Shown: positions 1 to 9,091, counted from the stretch's first letter. The stretch is DNA of 34,110 nucleotides from Pseudomonas putida (GCF_030159595.1 NZ_BSKJ01000019.1:1-34110), one strand, 5' to 3'. The notes: generated from the sequence alone by a model not told the origin. Program-made: numbers and translations.

Positions 1-76
1 TGGTGGGTGATGACGGGATCGAACCGCCGACCCTCTGCTTGTAAGGCAGATGCTCTCCCGGCTGAGCTAATCACCC
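1..76 (-). tRNA. tRNA-Val (anticodon TAC)
   Basis: Read on the minus strand this is a complete 76-base cloverleaf with an encoded CCA end (TGG at 1-3 on the plus strand). The acceptor arms GGGTGAT and ATCACCC pair perfectly. The anticodon stem TCTGC/GCAGA encloses the loop CTTACAA, giving anticodon TAC (valine). The T-arm contains the expected GTTCGATCC. The window edge lies immediately downstream, so further tRNAs in the same transcript cannot be judged. Confidence 0.98.
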
Positions 77-117
77 TCGCGATGTTGCTTGTTGCGTTTG
101 CTTCGCTGAGGCCGCGA

Positions 118-146
118 AATTTACGCAGGTGGCGAAGCTAAGTCAA
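118..146 (-). promoter_or_regulatory. Sigma-70 promoter of tRNA-Val
   Basis: On the minus strand a -35 TTGACT (plus 141-146) is followed after exactly 17 bases by a -10 TAAATT (plus 118-123). The next bases are GC-rich (TCGCGGCC), the kind of discriminator typical of stringently controlled stable-RNA promoters. The start point would lie about 35 bases upstream of the mature tRNA-Val 5' end, leaving a short leader for RNase P to remove. Confidence 0.75.
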
Positions 147-174
147 TAGCCCCATTGAATTTTTTTCAAAAAAG

Positions 175-206
175 GTAAAAACAGAACAGGGACCTTTCGG
201 TCCCCC
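175..206 (-). terminator. Rho-independent terminator after the SDR gene
   Basis: On the minus strand the stem GGGACC/GGTCCC with a GAAA tetraloop is followed by TGTTCTGTTTTT. It begins about 18 bases after the SDR stop codon. It closes the metZ-SDR transcript just before the tRNA-Val promoter. Confidence 0.85.
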
Positions 207-223
207 TTCCTATAACGCCGATC

Positions 224-997
224 TCAGGTGTAGATCATCTTGCGGGTCATGCCGCCATCGACCACGAACTCCTGGCCGGTGACAAACGCCGCCTGGCGCG
301 ACAGCAGCCAGGCAACCATCGCCGCCACGTCTTCCACCGTCCCTACCCTGCCCGTCGGGTGCTGGGCATGGTCGGCTTCAGTCAGCGGCTCGGCACGGCG
401 CTGCGACGGGTCGCGGGCATCGATCCAGCCCGGGCTCACCGCATTGACGCGAATTTCCGGGCCCAGGCTCATGGCCAGGGCATGGGTCAAGGCCACCAGG
501 CCACCTTTGCTCGCCGCGTAGGCCTCGGTGTCGGGCTCGGACTGCCGCGCCCGGGTAGACGTGAGGTTGACGATCGCCCCGTTGTGCGCGCGCAGGTACG
601 GCGCACAATGCTTGGCGAGCAACATCGGGCCGTTCAGGTTGACCGCCAGTACCCGGTTCCATTGCGCCAGACTCAGGCTTTCCAGGGTCTGGTTGTGCGG
701 GTTGGCAATGGCCGCGTTGCACACCAGCGCGTCCAGGCGGCCAAACTGCCCCAGCACCTCGGACACCCCGGCGCTGACCTGGGCCTCGTCGGCAACGTCC
801 ATGGTAATGAACCAGGCGTTGTCACCGAGGGCCTTGGCCACCTTGGCGCCACGCGGGCGGTCAAGGTCGCTGAGCACCACTTGCCAGCCTTCGCAGATCA
901 GCCAGGCGGCAATGCCCAGGCCGATGCCGCGCGCGGCACCGGTTACCAGGGCTACCCGGCCGTTGTGGCCTGGCACACTGCCGCCGATTTCGATCAC
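224..997 (-). CDS. SDR-family NAD(P)-dependent oxidoreductase
   Basis: Classical short-chain dehydrogenase of 257 residues, probably a cytoplasmic oxidoreductase acting on an unknown alcohol or carbonyl substrate. The Rossmann motif TGAARGIG sits at residues 19-26. The catalytic triad is Ser147, Tyr160 and Lys164 (YAASK). The usual NNAG is replaced by CNAA near residue 94. Acidic residues after beta-2 (SDLD) suggest a preference for NAD over NADP, which is an inference. The start is a GTG whose last bases form the metZ stop (GTGA overlap), so translation is coupled to metZ. It is the last gene before a clear terminator. The same dehydrogenase follows metZ in other Pseudomonas, but its role is not established from this sequence. 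Confidence 0.9.
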   Translation of the reverse strand: MIEIGGSVPGHNGRVALVTGAARGIGLGIAAWLICEGWQVVLSDLDRPRGAKVAKALGDNAWFITMDVADEAQVSAGVSEVLGQFGRLDALVCNAAIANPHNQTLESLSLAQWNRVLAVNLNGPMLLAKHCAPYLRAHNGAIVNLTSTRARQSEPDTEAYAASKGGLVALTHALAMSLGPEIRVNAVSPGWIDARDPSQRRAEPLTEADHAQHPTGRVGTVEDVAAMVAWLLSRQAAFVTGQEFVVDGGMTRKMIYT

Positions 998-2205
998 AGT
1001 GCCGCCAGCCCGCGCGCCAGGTCTGCCTGCAGGTCGGCCACGTCTTCCAGGCCCACGGCAACGCGGATCAGGCTGTCACGGATGCCGGCAGCTTCGCGCT
1101 CCTGCGGCGACAGGCGACCGTGGGAGGTGGTGGCCGGGTGGGCGATGGTGGTCTTGCTGTCACCCAGGTTGGTGGTGATGGAAATCACCCGGGTAGCGTC
1201 GATGAAGCGCCAGGCGCCCTCTTTGCCGCCCTTGACCTCAAAGCTGACCACCGCACCAAAGCCACTCATCTGGCGCTTGGCCAGTTCGTGCTGCGGATGG
1301 CTAGGCAAGCCGGCGTAGTGCACCTTCTCCACACCGCCCTGCTGCTCCAGCCATTCGGCCAGGACCTGGGCGCTTTCGCAGTGCGCACGCATGCGCAGGC
1401 GCAAGGTTTCCAGGCCCTTGGTGAAGATCCAGGCGTTGAAGGGGCTGAGGGTCGGGCCCGCGGTACGCAGGAAACCCACCACTTCTTTCATCTGTTCGGC
1501 GCGACCGGCAACGACGCCACCCATGCAACGGCCCTGGCCGTCGATGAACTTGGTGGCCGAGTGGAACACGATGTCGGCACCCAGCTTCAGTGGTTGCTGC
1601 AGCGCCGGGGTGCTGAAGCAGTTGTCCACCACCAGCATGGCACCATGGGCATGGGCGATTTCGCTAAGCGCGGCGATGTCGACCAGCTCGGCCAGCGGGT
1701 TGGACGGCGATTCGACGATCAGCAGCTTGGTGTTGGCCTTGATGGCGCGTTCCCAGCCACTGAGGTCGACCAGTGGCACATAGTCCACCTGCACGCCAAA
1801 GCGCTTGAAGTACTTCTCGAACAGGCTGATGGTCGAGCCGAATACGCTCTGCGACACCAGCACATGGTCACCGGCGCTGCACAGCGACATCACCACGGCC
1901 AAGATCGCCGCCATGCCGGTGGACGTGCCCACGGCTTGCTCGGCGCCTTCCATTGCCGCCAGGCGCTCCTCGAAGGCCCGTACCGACGGGTTGGTATAGC
2001 GCGAGTAGACGTTGCCTGGCGTTTCACCGGCAAAGCGCGCAGCGGCATCGGCCGCTGTGCGGAACACATAGCTGGAGGTCAGGAACAGCGCTTCGCTGTG
2101 CTCGCCCTCGGGTGTACGGTGTTGACCGGCGCGCACCGCCAGGGTGTCGAAACCGACACCCTCGAGGTCGCTGTCCAGTCGCCCGGCATCCCATTGATCC
2201 GTCAT
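994..2205 (-). CDS. metZ: O-succinylhomoserine sulfhydrylase
   Basis: PLP enzyme of 403 residues that converts O-succinylhomoserine and sulfide to homocysteine, the direct sulfhydrylation route to methionine used by Pseudomonas. It belongs to the Cys/Met metabolism fold-type I family. The lysine that carries PLP is Lys219 in HSATKF. YSRYTNP (67-73) and the substrate-binding SPSNP (166-170) are present. ATG at 2205 was chosen over an upstream in-frame extension because AGGGAG lies 7 bases before it and homology begins there. It follows purF after 16 bases and overlaps the downstream SDR by 4. The function is assigned by family resemblance and gene order; cystathionine gamma-synthase is the main alternative. 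Confidence 0.93.
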   Translation of the reverse strand: MTDQWDAGRLDSDLEGVGFDTLAVRAGQHRTPEGEHSEALFLTSSYVFRTAADAAARFAGETPGNVYSRYTNPSVRAFEERLAAMEGAEQAVGTSTGMAAILAVVMSLCSAGDHVLVSQSVFGSTISLFEKYFKRFGVQVDYVPLVDLSGWERAIKANTKLLIVESPSNPLAELVDIAALSEIAHAHGAMLVVDNCFSTPALQQPLKLGADIVFHSATKFIDGQGRCMGGVVAGRAEQMKEVVGFLRTAGPTLSPFNAWIFTKGLETLRLRMRAHCESAQVLAEWLEQQGGVEKVHYAGLPSHPQHELAKRQMSGFGAVVSFEVKGGKEGAWRFIDATRVISITTNLGDSKTTIAHPATTSHGRLSPQEREAAGIRDSLIRVAVGLEDVADLQADLARGLAAL

Positions 2206-2221
2206 GCCGTCGCTCCCTGAA

Positions 2222-3727
2222 TCAGTTGTTGTAGAGGTCGATGATCGCGCTGACTGCCTGGGTCTTGACCTTGGCCAGATCGTTACGCGCCTGCTCGATA
2301 CGGTCGAGATAGGCGGCGTCGATATCGCCGGTGACGTACTCACCGTTGAATACCGCGCAATCGAAGTGATCGATCTTGATCTTGCCGCCACCGACCGAAT
2401 CGATCAGGTCCGGCAGGTCCTGATAGACCAACCAGTCGGCGCCAATCAACTCGGCCACTTGTTCGGTGGTACGGTTGTGGGCGATCAGCTCGTGAACACT
2501 CGGCATGTCGATGCCGTAGACGTTGGGGTAGCGCACCGCTGGGGCTGCGGAGCAGAAGTAGACATTCTTGGCACCGGCTTCGCGGGCCATCTGGATGATC
2601 TGCTTGCAGGTGGTGCCGCGCACGATCGAGTCGTCCACCAGCATCACGTTCTTGCCGCGGAATTCCAGTTCGATGGCGTTGAGCTTCTGGCGTACCGATT
2701 TCTTGCGCGCAGCCTGGCCGGGCATGATGAAGGTACGACCGATGTAGCGGTTCTTGACGAAGCCTTCGCGGAATTTGACGCCCAGGCGGTTGGCCAACTC
2801 CAGCGCGGCAGTGCGGCTGGTGTCCGGAATCGGGATGACCACGTCGATATCATGCTCAGGGCGTTCGCGCATGATCTTTTCGGCCAGTTTTTCACCCATA
2901 CGCAGACGGGCCTTGTACACCGAGATGCCGTCGATGATCGAGTCCGGGCGGGCCAGGTAGACGTGCTCGAAGATGCACGGCTGCAGTTTCGGCGCTTCGG
3001 CGCACTGCTTGGTGAACAGCTGGCCGCCTTCGGTGATATATACCGCTTCGCCCGGCGCAAGGTCGCGGATCAGGGTAAAGCCGAGTACGTCCAGGGCCAC
3101 GCTTTCCGACGCAATCATGTATTCCACGCCTTCGTCAGTGTGACGCTGGCCGAACACTACCGGGCGGATGCCATGGGGGTCGCGGAAACCGACGATGCCG
3201 TAGCCGGTGATCATCGCAACCACCGCGTAACCGCCGACGCAGCGGCTGTGTACATGGGAAACCGCAGCGAACACGTCTTCTTCGGTCGGCTGCAGCTTGC
3301 CACGCACCGCCAGTTCATGGGCAAACACGTTCAGCAGCACTTCCGAGTCGGAGTTGGTGTTGACGTGGCGCAGGTCGGACTCGTAAATCTCCTTGGCCAA
3401 CTGCTCGACGTTGGTCAGGTTGCCGTTGTGTGCCAAGGTGATGCCGTAAGGCGAGTTGACATAGAACGGCTGGGCCTCGGCCGAGGTCGAGCTGCCCGCA
3501 GTCGGGTAGCGCACATGGCCAATGCCGATGCTGCCCACCAGACGCTGCATGTGGCGCTGCTGGAACACGTCGCGCACCAGGCCATTATCCTTGCGCAGGA
3601 ACAACCGGCCGTCATGGCTGGTCACGATACCGGCAGCGTCCTGGCCGCGGTGCTGGAGGACCGTAAGCGCGTCATACAGCGCCTGATTGACGTTCGACTT
3701 ACCGACGATACCGACGATGCCACACAT
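2222..3727 (-). CDS. purF: Amidophosphoribosyltransferase
   Basis: First committed enzyme of purine synthesis: it moves glutamine amide nitrogen to PRPP to make phosphoribosylamine. The protein has 501 residues. The N-terminal class II glutamine amidotransferase domain starts MCGIVGIVG, and Cys2 becomes the N-terminal nucleophile after Met removal. That requirement fixes the start at ATG 3727 rather than an upstream TTG at 3736. AGGGG lies 9 bases before the ATG. The C-terminal phosphoribosyltransferase domain has the PRPP loop VMLVDDSIVRGTT at 361-373. It lies 42 bases after cvpA, the cvpA-purF arrangement seen across gammaproteobacteria. Confidence 0.98.
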   Translation of the reverse strand: MCGIVGIVGKSNVNQALYDALTVLQHRGQDAAGIVTSHDGRLFLRKDNGLVRDVFQQRHMQRLVGSIGIGHVRYPTAGSSTSAEAQPFYVNSPYGITLAHNGNLTNVEQLAKEIYESDLRHVNTNSDSEVLLNVFAHELAVRGKLQPTEEDVFAAVSHVHSRCVGGYAVVAMITGYGIVGFRDPHGIRPVVFGQRHTDEGVEYMIASESVALDVLGFTLIRDLAPGEAVYITEGGQLFTKQCAEAPKLQPCIFEHVYLARPDSIIDGISVYKARLRMGEKLAEKIMRERPEHDIDVVIPIPDTSRTAALELANRLGVKFREGFVKNRYIGRTFIMPGQAARKKSVRQKLNAIELEFRGKNVMLVDDSIVRGTTCKQIIQMAREAGAKNVYFCSAAPAVRYPNVYGIDMPSVHELIAHNRTTEQVAELIGADWLVYQDLPDLIDSVGGGKIKIDHFDCAVFNGEYVTGDIDAAYLDRIEQARNDLAKVKTQAVSAIIDLYNN

Positions 3728-3769
3728 GCGACGCAACCCCTACTTTGACGAAACTTGAGTGAATAGCGC

Positions 3770-4327
3770 TCAGGGCTTGGACGGCCCGAGCAACTGTTCC
3801 TTGAACGGAAGATCAGCCGGAGCGCTGATCAGCCCACTGGGCGTCCACTGGCCGGTGAAACCCAGGATCAGGTTTTTCGACCAGTCGGCGACCAAGAGAA
3901 ATTGTGGTATCAGGCGTGATTCCTGCCACCAGGTATCTTGTTGAACCGGCCCCAGGCTGATAAGGCCTATAGCCACCACTACCAGCAAGGCCCCGCGCGC
4001 GGCACCGAAGGCCATGCCCAGGAAACGATCGGTGCCGGACAGCCCGGTCACACGGATCAGCTCGCCGACCAGGAAGTTGACCATGGCCCCCACCAGCAAG
4101 GTGGCGACGAAAAGAATGGCGCAGCCCGCGATGACGCGCATGGACGGCGTCTGGATATAGCTTTCAAGATACACCGAGAGCGAACCGCCGAACATCCAGG
4201 CAACCGCACCGGCAATGATCCAGATGAGCAAGGACAAGGCTTCCTTGACGAAGCCGCGCTTGAGACTGATCAGTGTGGAGACGGCGATGATCGCGATGAT
4301 CGCCCAATCAACCAAGGTAAATGCCAC
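3770..4327 (-). CDS. cvpA: CvpA family membrane protein
   Basis: Small inner-membrane protein of 185 residues with four predicted hydrophobic segments near residues 5-22, 28-48, 64-88 and 104-125. The family was named for colicin V production in E. coli and is linked to envelope integrity and purF expression; its biochemical activity is unknown. The N-terminal segment after the start (AFTLVDWAIIAII) and the conserved GTDRFLGMAFGAARG are characteristic. The start codon is GTG with AGG 9 bases upstream. It is transcribed with purF, with dedD 108 bases upstream. A short perfect hairpin, GGCGGC-TGT-GCCGCC on the minus strand, lies in that gap but has no T tract. Confidence 0.93.
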   Translation of the reverse strand: MAFTLVDWAIIAIIAVSTLISLKRGFVKEALSLLIWIIAGAVAWMFGGSLSVYLESYIQTPSMRVIAGCAILFVATLLVGAMVNFLVGELIRVTGLSGTDRFLGMAFGAARGALLVVVAIGLISLGPVQQDTWWQESRLIPQFLLVADWSKNLILGFTGQWTPSGLISAPADLPFKEQLLGPSKP

Positions 4328-4435
4328 GGTGCTGCCTGCAGACGTTTGAGGCGGCGCATTTTACCAGAGCGGCGGGCTGGGAGTAAGCGGAATGTCGGGT
4401 GGATTAGTGTTGGGCGGCACAGCCGCCCCGGCACA

Positions 4436-5101
4436 CTAACTGCGCTCTGGCTGGAAACGCACCACAAAGCCCTTGAGGCTGTTCTGGCGATTGATGGCAT
4501 CGCGCGTGCGCTCGGCATCGGCCCGCTCGATCAATGGCCCGACATACACCCGGTTCATGCCACCCGCCGAACGGATGTAGGCGTTGTAACCCTGGCTACG
4601 CAAGGTTTGCTGCAGCTTCTCGGCACCGGCGCGGTTGGACAGGCTGGCCAACTGGATCGACCAGCTGACCGGCAGGCCATTGACGTCGATCTTCGAAGGC
4701 GCCACCGGCTTGGCCGCCGCTGCGGTCGGTGCCGGAGTGGCAACCGGCTTCGGTTCGACCTTGGGCGCGGGAGCCTGTGGCTTGGCCGGCTGCACCTGCG
4801 CCTGGGTCTGCGGCGATGGCGTGATCGGCTGGCTGGGCGTACTGGCCGGCGCCGTGGACTCGTCAACCACCACAGGGGGCTGCTGCGGTTCTTCCGGAAT
4901 GACCTGCGGTTCAGGCACGGCGACCGGCTCCACCTTCACCTCCGGAAGGCTTGGCATGGCCGGGGCCTGCGGGGCTTCGACGCGCACCTGGCGCATTTCG
5001 TCCTCGCGGGTGAACAGCATCGGCAGGAAAATCACCGCCAGCGCCACCAGCACCAGCGCACCCACCATGCGCTGTTTCATCCCTTTATCCAGCACTGCCA
5101 T
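4436..5101 (-). CDS. dedD: SPOR domain protein, DedD-like
   Basis: Bitopic inner-membrane protein of 221 residues. A short cytoplasmic N terminus precedes one transmembrane helix (about residues 12-30). A Pro/Ala/Glu/Val-rich periplasmic linker (41-140) leads to a C-terminal SPOR domain (about 145-218, SWSIQLASL through GFVVRFQPE). SPOR domains bind glycan strands lacking stem peptides at the division septum, and DedD of E. coli stimulates septal peptidoglycan synthesis. Its ATG lies inside the 3' end of folC (17-base overlap), which implies coupled translation. The position between folC and cvpA matches dedD of other gammaproteobacteria. Confidence 0.9.
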   Translation of the reverse strand: MAVLDKGMKQRMVGALVLVALAVIFLPMLFTREDEMRQVRVEAPQAPAMPSLPEVKVEPVAVPEPQVIPEEPQQPPVVVDESTAPASTPSQPITPSPQTQAQVQPAKPQAPAPKVEPKPVATPAPTAAAAKPVAPSKIDVNGLPVSWSIQLASLSNRAGAEKLQQTLRSQGYNAYIRSAGGMNRVYVGPLIERADAERTRDAINRQNSLKGFVVRFQPERS

Positions 5102-6392
5102 CTACTCCACCCTCCTGGGTGTGCCGCTGCAGCCATTCCAGCGCCTGGGCGACACAGAAAAACGAACCGAACAGCAGGATCTGGTCATCCGCCGTCGCCT
5201 GCGTGCATTGCCCCTCAAGGGCTGCGTCGACGCTGGCATAAGACTTCACCGCAGCGCCGAGGTTCGTCAAGGCCGTAGCCAGTTCCGCAGCCGGGCGGCT
5301 ACGTGGGGTATCCAGCGGCGCCACAGCCCAGGCATCTACCAGGCCCTGCAATGGCGCGATAACGCCATCCAGGTCCTTGTCGGCGAGCAGGCCGAACACT
5401 GCCAGGCGGCGCCCCTTGAGCGGCCGGGCCGCCAGGCGCCGGGCCAGGTACTCTGCTGCATGGGGGTTATGGCCCACATCCAGCATCAACTCCACCGGTT
5501 TGCCCTGCCAGTGCAGCACACGGCGATCGAGTCGGCCGGTGATACGGGTAGCCAGCAGCGCCTGTCGCACCTGTGCGGCATCCCAAGGCAGGCCCATCAG
5601 CAGGTAAGCCTGCAGGGCCAGCGTGGCGTTCTCCATGGGCAGGTCGAGCAATGGCACGTCACGCAGCTCTACCTGCGCGCCATCTGCTGCGGTGCCACGC
5701 CAGCTCCAGGCGCTATCGGTAGTGACCAGGTCGAAATCACGACCGCGCAGGAACAGGGGCGCAGCCAGGTCGGCGGCCTTGTCCAGCAACGGCTGTGGCG
5801 GATCCAGGTCACCGCACAGGGCCGGCTTGCCCTGGCGGAAGATGCCGGCTTTCTCGAAAGCCACCAACTCACGGGTATCACCCAGGTAGTCGACATGGTC
5901 GACACCGATACTGGTCACCAGGGCCAGATCGGCATCCACCACGTTCACGGTGTCCAGGCGACCACCCAGGCCCACTTCCAGCACCACGGCATCCAGCTGC
6001 GACTGGTAGAACAACCAGAATGCAGCCAACGTGCCCATCTCGAAGTAGGTCAGGGAAATATCGCCACGCGCCGCCTCGACAGCGGCGAAGGCTTCGCACA
6101 GGCACTCATCGCTGGCCTCTTGGCCATCGATCAGCACCCGCTCGTTGTAACGCAACAGGTGCGGCGAGCTGTACACGCCGACCTTTAGCCCCTGAGCACG
6201 CAGCAGCGAGGCCACGAAGGCGCAGGTCGACCCCTTGCCGTTGGTGCCGGTTACCGTCACCACACGTGGCGCGAGCTTGCCCAACGCCAGCCGCGCAAGC
6301 ACCTTCTGCGACCGCTCCAGGCCCATGTCGATGGCCGAGGGGTGCAACTGCTCGAGGTAGGCGAGCCATTCGCCCAGGGATCGTTGTTTCAT
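5085..6392 (-). CDS. folC: Bifunctional dihydrofolate synthase / folylpolyglutamate synthase
   Basis: Mur-ligase-family ATP enzyme of 435 residues. It adds glutamate to dihydropteroate to make dihydrofolate and then extends the polyglutamate tail. The ATP-binding loop TGTNGKGST is near residues 48-56. A Mur-ligase central segment (YFEMGTLAAFWLF, EVGLGGRLDTVN, IGVDHVDYLG) and the C-terminal domain with DVGHNPHA follow. Two adjacent starts are possible: ATG at 6392 or GTG at 6395. Both overlap the accD stop (GTGATGA), and the nearest GAGG is too distant to decide, so translation is probably coupled to accD. ATG is reported here. Confidence 0.96.
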   Translation of the reverse strand: MKQRSLGEWLAYLEQLHPSAIDMGLERSQKVLARLALGKLAPRVVTVTGTNGKGSTCAFVASLLRAQGLKVGVYSSPHLLRYNERVLIDGQEASDECLCEAFAAVEAARGDISLTYFEMGTLAAFWLFYQSQLDAVVLEVGLGGRLDTVNVVDADLALVTSIGVDHVDYLGDTRELVAFEKAGIFRQGKPALCGDLDPPQPLLDKAADLAAPLFLRGRDFDLVTTDSAWSWRGTAADGAQVELRDVPLLDLPMENATLALQAYLLMGLPWDAAQVRQALLATRITGRLDRRVLHWQGKPVELMLDVGHNPHAAEYLARRLAARPLKGRRLAVFGLLADKDLDGVIAPLQGLVDAWAVAPLDTPRSRPAAELATALTNLGAAVKSYASVDAALEGQCTQATADDQILLFGSFFCVAQALEWLQRHTQEGGVDGSAG

Positions 6393-7285
6393 CACGCGAC
6401 GGCAGCCGCCTCACGTGCTTGCTCCGGGGTTTCCTGGCCGGTCATCTGTGCCAGCAGGCGGGCCAGACGCGGGCGCAGTTCACCACGCGAGATGATCAGG
6501 TCGATCGCACCGTGCTCCAGCAGGAACTCGCTGCGCTGGAAGCCCTCTGGCAGTTTCTCGCGTACGGTCTGCTCGATCACGCGCGGGCCGGCGAAGCCGA
6601 TCAGGGCTTTTGGCTCACCGACGATGACGTCGCCGAGCATTGCCAGGCTGGCGGAAACACCGCCGTACACCGGGTCGGTCAGTACCGAGATGAACGGGAT
6701 GCCTTCTTCACGCAGGCGCGCCAGCACGGCCGAGGTCTTGGCCATCTGCATCAACGAGATCAGCGCTTCCTGCATGCGCGCACCGCCCGAAGCGGAGAAG
6801 CAGACCATCGGGCAGCGGTGCTCCAGGGCATAGTTGGCCGCGCGCACGAAGCGCTCGCCGACGATGGCCCCCATCGAACCGCCCATGAACGAGAACTCGA
6901 AGGCGCTGACCACGATCGGCATGCCCATCAGGGTGCCGCTCATGGAGATCAAGGCATCTTTTTCGCCGGTCTGCTTCTGGGCACCGACCAGACGGTCCTT
7001 GTACTTCTTGCCGTCACGGAACTTCAGGCGGTCGACCGGCTCCAGCTCGGCGCCCAGTTCGGCACGGCCTTCGGCGTCGAGGAAGATATCGATGCGCGCA
7101 CGTGCACCGATGCGCATGTGGTGGTTGCACTTGGGGCAGACATCCAGGGTCTTTTCCAGCTCCGGACGATACAGCACGGCCTCGCAAGCCGGGCACTTGT
7201 GCCACAGGCCTTCAGGCACCGAGCTCTTCTTCACCTCGGAACGCATGATCGAAGGGATCAGTTTGTCGACTAACCAGTTGCTCAT
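6392..7285 (-). CDS. accD: Acetyl-CoA carboxylase carboxyltransferase subunit beta
   Basis: Beta subunit of the carboxyltransferase half of acetyl-CoA carboxylase, which makes malonyl-CoA for fatty-acid synthesis together with AccA. The 297 residues are close to the usual family length. An N-terminal four-cysteine zinc ribbon is visible at Cys31, Cys34, Cys50 and Cys53. The crotonase-fold body contains FSASGGARMQEA and GGVSAS, which form the oxyanion and CoA site. The start ATG has GGAG about 9 bases upstream. The 222-base gap upstream (to trpF) makes an accD promoter likely, though no convincing -35/-10 pair was found. folC overlaps its stop. Confidence 0.98.
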   Translation of the reverse strand: MSNWLVDKLIPSIMRSEVKKSSVPEGLWHKCPACEAVLYRPELEKTLDVCPKCNHHMRIGARARIDIFLDAEGRAELGAELEPVDRLKFRDGKKYKDRLVGAQKQTGEKDALISMSGTLMGMPIVVSAFEFSFMGGSMGAIVGERFVRAANYALEHRCPMVCFSASGGARMQEALISLMQMAKTSAVLARLREEGIPFISVLTDPVYGGVSASLAMLGDVIVGEPKALIGFAGPRVIEQTVREKLPEGFQRSEFLLEHGAIDLIISRGELRPRLARLLAQMTGQETPEQAREAAAVA

Positions 7286-7313
7286 GCTTTCTTTCTCCAG
7301 TATCGGCAGGCGG

Positions 7314-7332
7314 GGGCCGGTGTCGCCGGCCC
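7314..7332. other. Short perfect hairpin in the accD leader
   Basis: GGGCCGG and CCGGCCC form a 7-base stem around a 5-base loop, 29 bases upstream of the accD start codon. There is no T run on either strand, so it does not look like a terminator. It is the only structure seen in the 222-base trpF-accD gap. It could be a leader structure affecting accD translation, which is an inference. Confidence 0.4.
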
Positions 7333-7507
7333 TGCCCTGCCCTTGAGCTCAAAATCTTTTATGAAACGATGGTGGACCGGCCGCCGGGGCTTCCAGCGCG
7401 CCACTCCACCGCTAATGTGTTGTTCTGCCGCCACTTGTGCAGGCGGCTGCCCCGCAGGGCTGCGAAAGCTATGGACGATGGCGCGCAGCCAGCCGTCACA
7501 TCTGCCA

Positions 7508-8128
7508 TCACGCCTGTTTCACCGCTCGCATGAACGCCTCGATCTTCGCGGCATCCTTGATGCCCTTGGCCTGCTCGACGCCGCCGCTGACATCCACCGC
7601 GTAAGGCCGCACCTGGACAATGGCCTGGCCGACGTTATCGGCCGAAAGCCCGCCCGCCAAGATGATCGGTTTGCTCAGGTGTGCCGGCACCAGTGACCAG
7701 TCGAACGCCTCACCCGTTCCCCCAGGCACCCCCGCCACATAGGTATCCAGCAGTATGCCGCGGGCACCTGCGTAAAGCTGGCAGGCCGCCTCCAGGTCGT
7801 CGCCCGGGCGCACGCGCAGGGCCTTGATCCAAGGGCGGTGGTAGCCTTCACAGTCCTGCGGGGTTTCGTCGCCGTGGAACTGTAGCAGGTCCAGCGGAAC
7901 CACTTCGAGGATCTCGTTCAGCTCGCAGCGGGAAGCGTTGACGAACAACCCGACCGTGGTCACGAACGGTGGCAGCTCGGCAATGATCGCCCGGGCCTGG
8001 CGCACGTCCACGGCCCTCGGGCTTTTGGCATAGAAGACAAAGCCGATGGCATCGGCACCCGCTTCAGCAGCGGCCAGTGCGTCTTCGATGCGGGTAATCC
8101 CACAGATCTTGCTGCGAACATTGCTCAT
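7508..8128 (-). CDS. trpF: Phosphoribosylanthranilate isomerase
   Basis: TIM-barrel enzyme of 206 residues that isomerises phosphoribosylanthranilate in tryptophan synthesis. The catalytic cysteine lies in KICGITR near the N terminus (Cys9) and the general-acid aspartate in LLDTYVAG. The phosphate-binding ends LAGGLSADNV and DVSGGVE are present. The start ATG is at 8128. It sits between truA and accD and apart from other trp genes, as is normal in Pseudomonas. Confidence 0.97.
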   Translation of the reverse strand: MSNVRSKICGITRIEDALAAAEAGADAIGFVFYAKSPRAVDVRQARAIIAELPPFVTTVGLFVNASRCELNEILEVVPLDLLQFHGDETPQDCEGYHRPWIKALRVRPGDDLEAACQLYAGARGILLDTYVAGVPGGTGEAFDWSLVPAHLSKPIILAGGLSADNVGQAIVQVRPYAVDVSGGVEQAKGIKDAAKIEAFMRAVKQA

Positions 8129-8189
8129 GGACAGCGAATCCTGGTTGTTACGGTGAAAGGCCGGATGTTAGCAAATGACTTTTCGCCCG

Positions 8190-9044
8190 TCAGTCTGCCA
8201 ATGCCTCGTAGCCAGTCAAAAAGTGTGGGCCGATGTAACGCTCGGGCAACGCATATTCCTCGGGATACTCCACCTTCACCAGGTAAAGCCCGTAAGGATG
8301 GGCTGTGACCCCGGCTTCACGGCGGTCGCACCCTTCCAGCACTTCACGCGCCCAGGCGACCGGACGCTCGCCGGCACCGATGGCCATCAGCACACCGGCA
8401 ATGTTGCGCACCATGTGGTGCAGGAAAGCGGTGGCACGCACGTCCAGCACAATCATCTGGCCATGGCGGGTAACGCGCAGGTGGTAGATGTGCTTGACCG
8501 GCGACTTGGCCTGGCACTGACTGGCGCGGAAGGCGCTGAAGTCGTGGGTGCCGAGCAGGAACTGCGCGGCTTCGGCCATGCGCTCGACATCCAGCGGGCG
8601 GTGGTTCCAGGTCACCTCCTCGGCCAGGTGCGCCGGGCGGATCGGGTCGTTGTAGATGACGTAGCGGTAGCGTCGCGCACACGCCTTGAAGCGGGCATGG
8701 AAGTCGGCTGGCATCGGCCGCGACCAGGCCACGCTGATATCGTGCGGCAGGTTGAAGTTGGTGCCCATGGTCCAGGCGCGCTCGTCGCGCACGGCGCGGG
8801 TGTCGAAGTGCACGATCTGGCCGCAGCCATGCACACCGGCGTCGGTGCGCCCGGCGCAGATCACCGAAATCGGCTCGTTGGCGACTTTGGACAGCGCTTG
8901 CTCCAGTGCCTGCTGGACACTGGGCACGCCACTGGCCTGGCGCTGCCAGCCGCGGTAGCGGGCGCCCTTGTACTCCACGCCCAGGGCGATACGGGAATAG
9001 CCTTCGGCCGCGGATTCGGTGGTGGCGGTATCGATGATGTCCAA
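8190..9044 (-). CDS. truA: tRNA pseudouridine(38-40) synthase
   Basis: Enzyme of 284 residues that makes pseudouridine at positions 38-40 of the tRNA anticodon arm. The catalytic aspartate is Asp68 in AGRTDAGVHG. Other family segments are YKGARYRGWQRQ near the N terminus, RYRYVIYN and FLHHMVRN. The only reasonable in-frame start is TTG at 9044, because no ATG or GTG occurs before the conserved region. The real start could be another rare codon a few residues away. A 98-base gap separates it from fimV and contains a hairpin. Confidence 0.95.
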   Translation of the reverse strand: MDIIDTATTESAAEGYSRIALGVEYKGARYRGWQRQASGVPSVQQALEQALSKVANEPISVICAGRTDAGVHGCGQIVHFDTRAVRDERAWTMGTNFNLPHDISVAWSRPMPADFHARFKACARRYRYVIYNDPIRPAHLAEEVTWNHRPLDVERMAEAAQFLLGTHDFSAFRASQCQAKSPVKHIYHLRVTRHGQMIVLDVRATAFLHHMVRNIAGVLMAIGAGERPVAWAREVLEGCDRREAGVTAHPYGLYLVKVEYPEEYALPERYIGPHFLTGYEALAD

Positions 9045-9091
9045 GCGCTTGAAACCTGTGGGGTGTACGGAATGGCGGGGATTATAACGAC

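Noticed and set aside
2204..3748. Long plus-strand open frame opposite purF
   Set aside because: It exactly mirrors purF, has no ribosome site, and its product is His/Gln/Val-rich in the way typical of an antisense shadow of a GC-rich gene.
4359..4435. Hairpin GGCGGC-ACA-GCCGCC between dedD and cvpA as a terminator
   Set aside because: No T tract on either strand, and cvpA follows in the same direction without a visible promoter.
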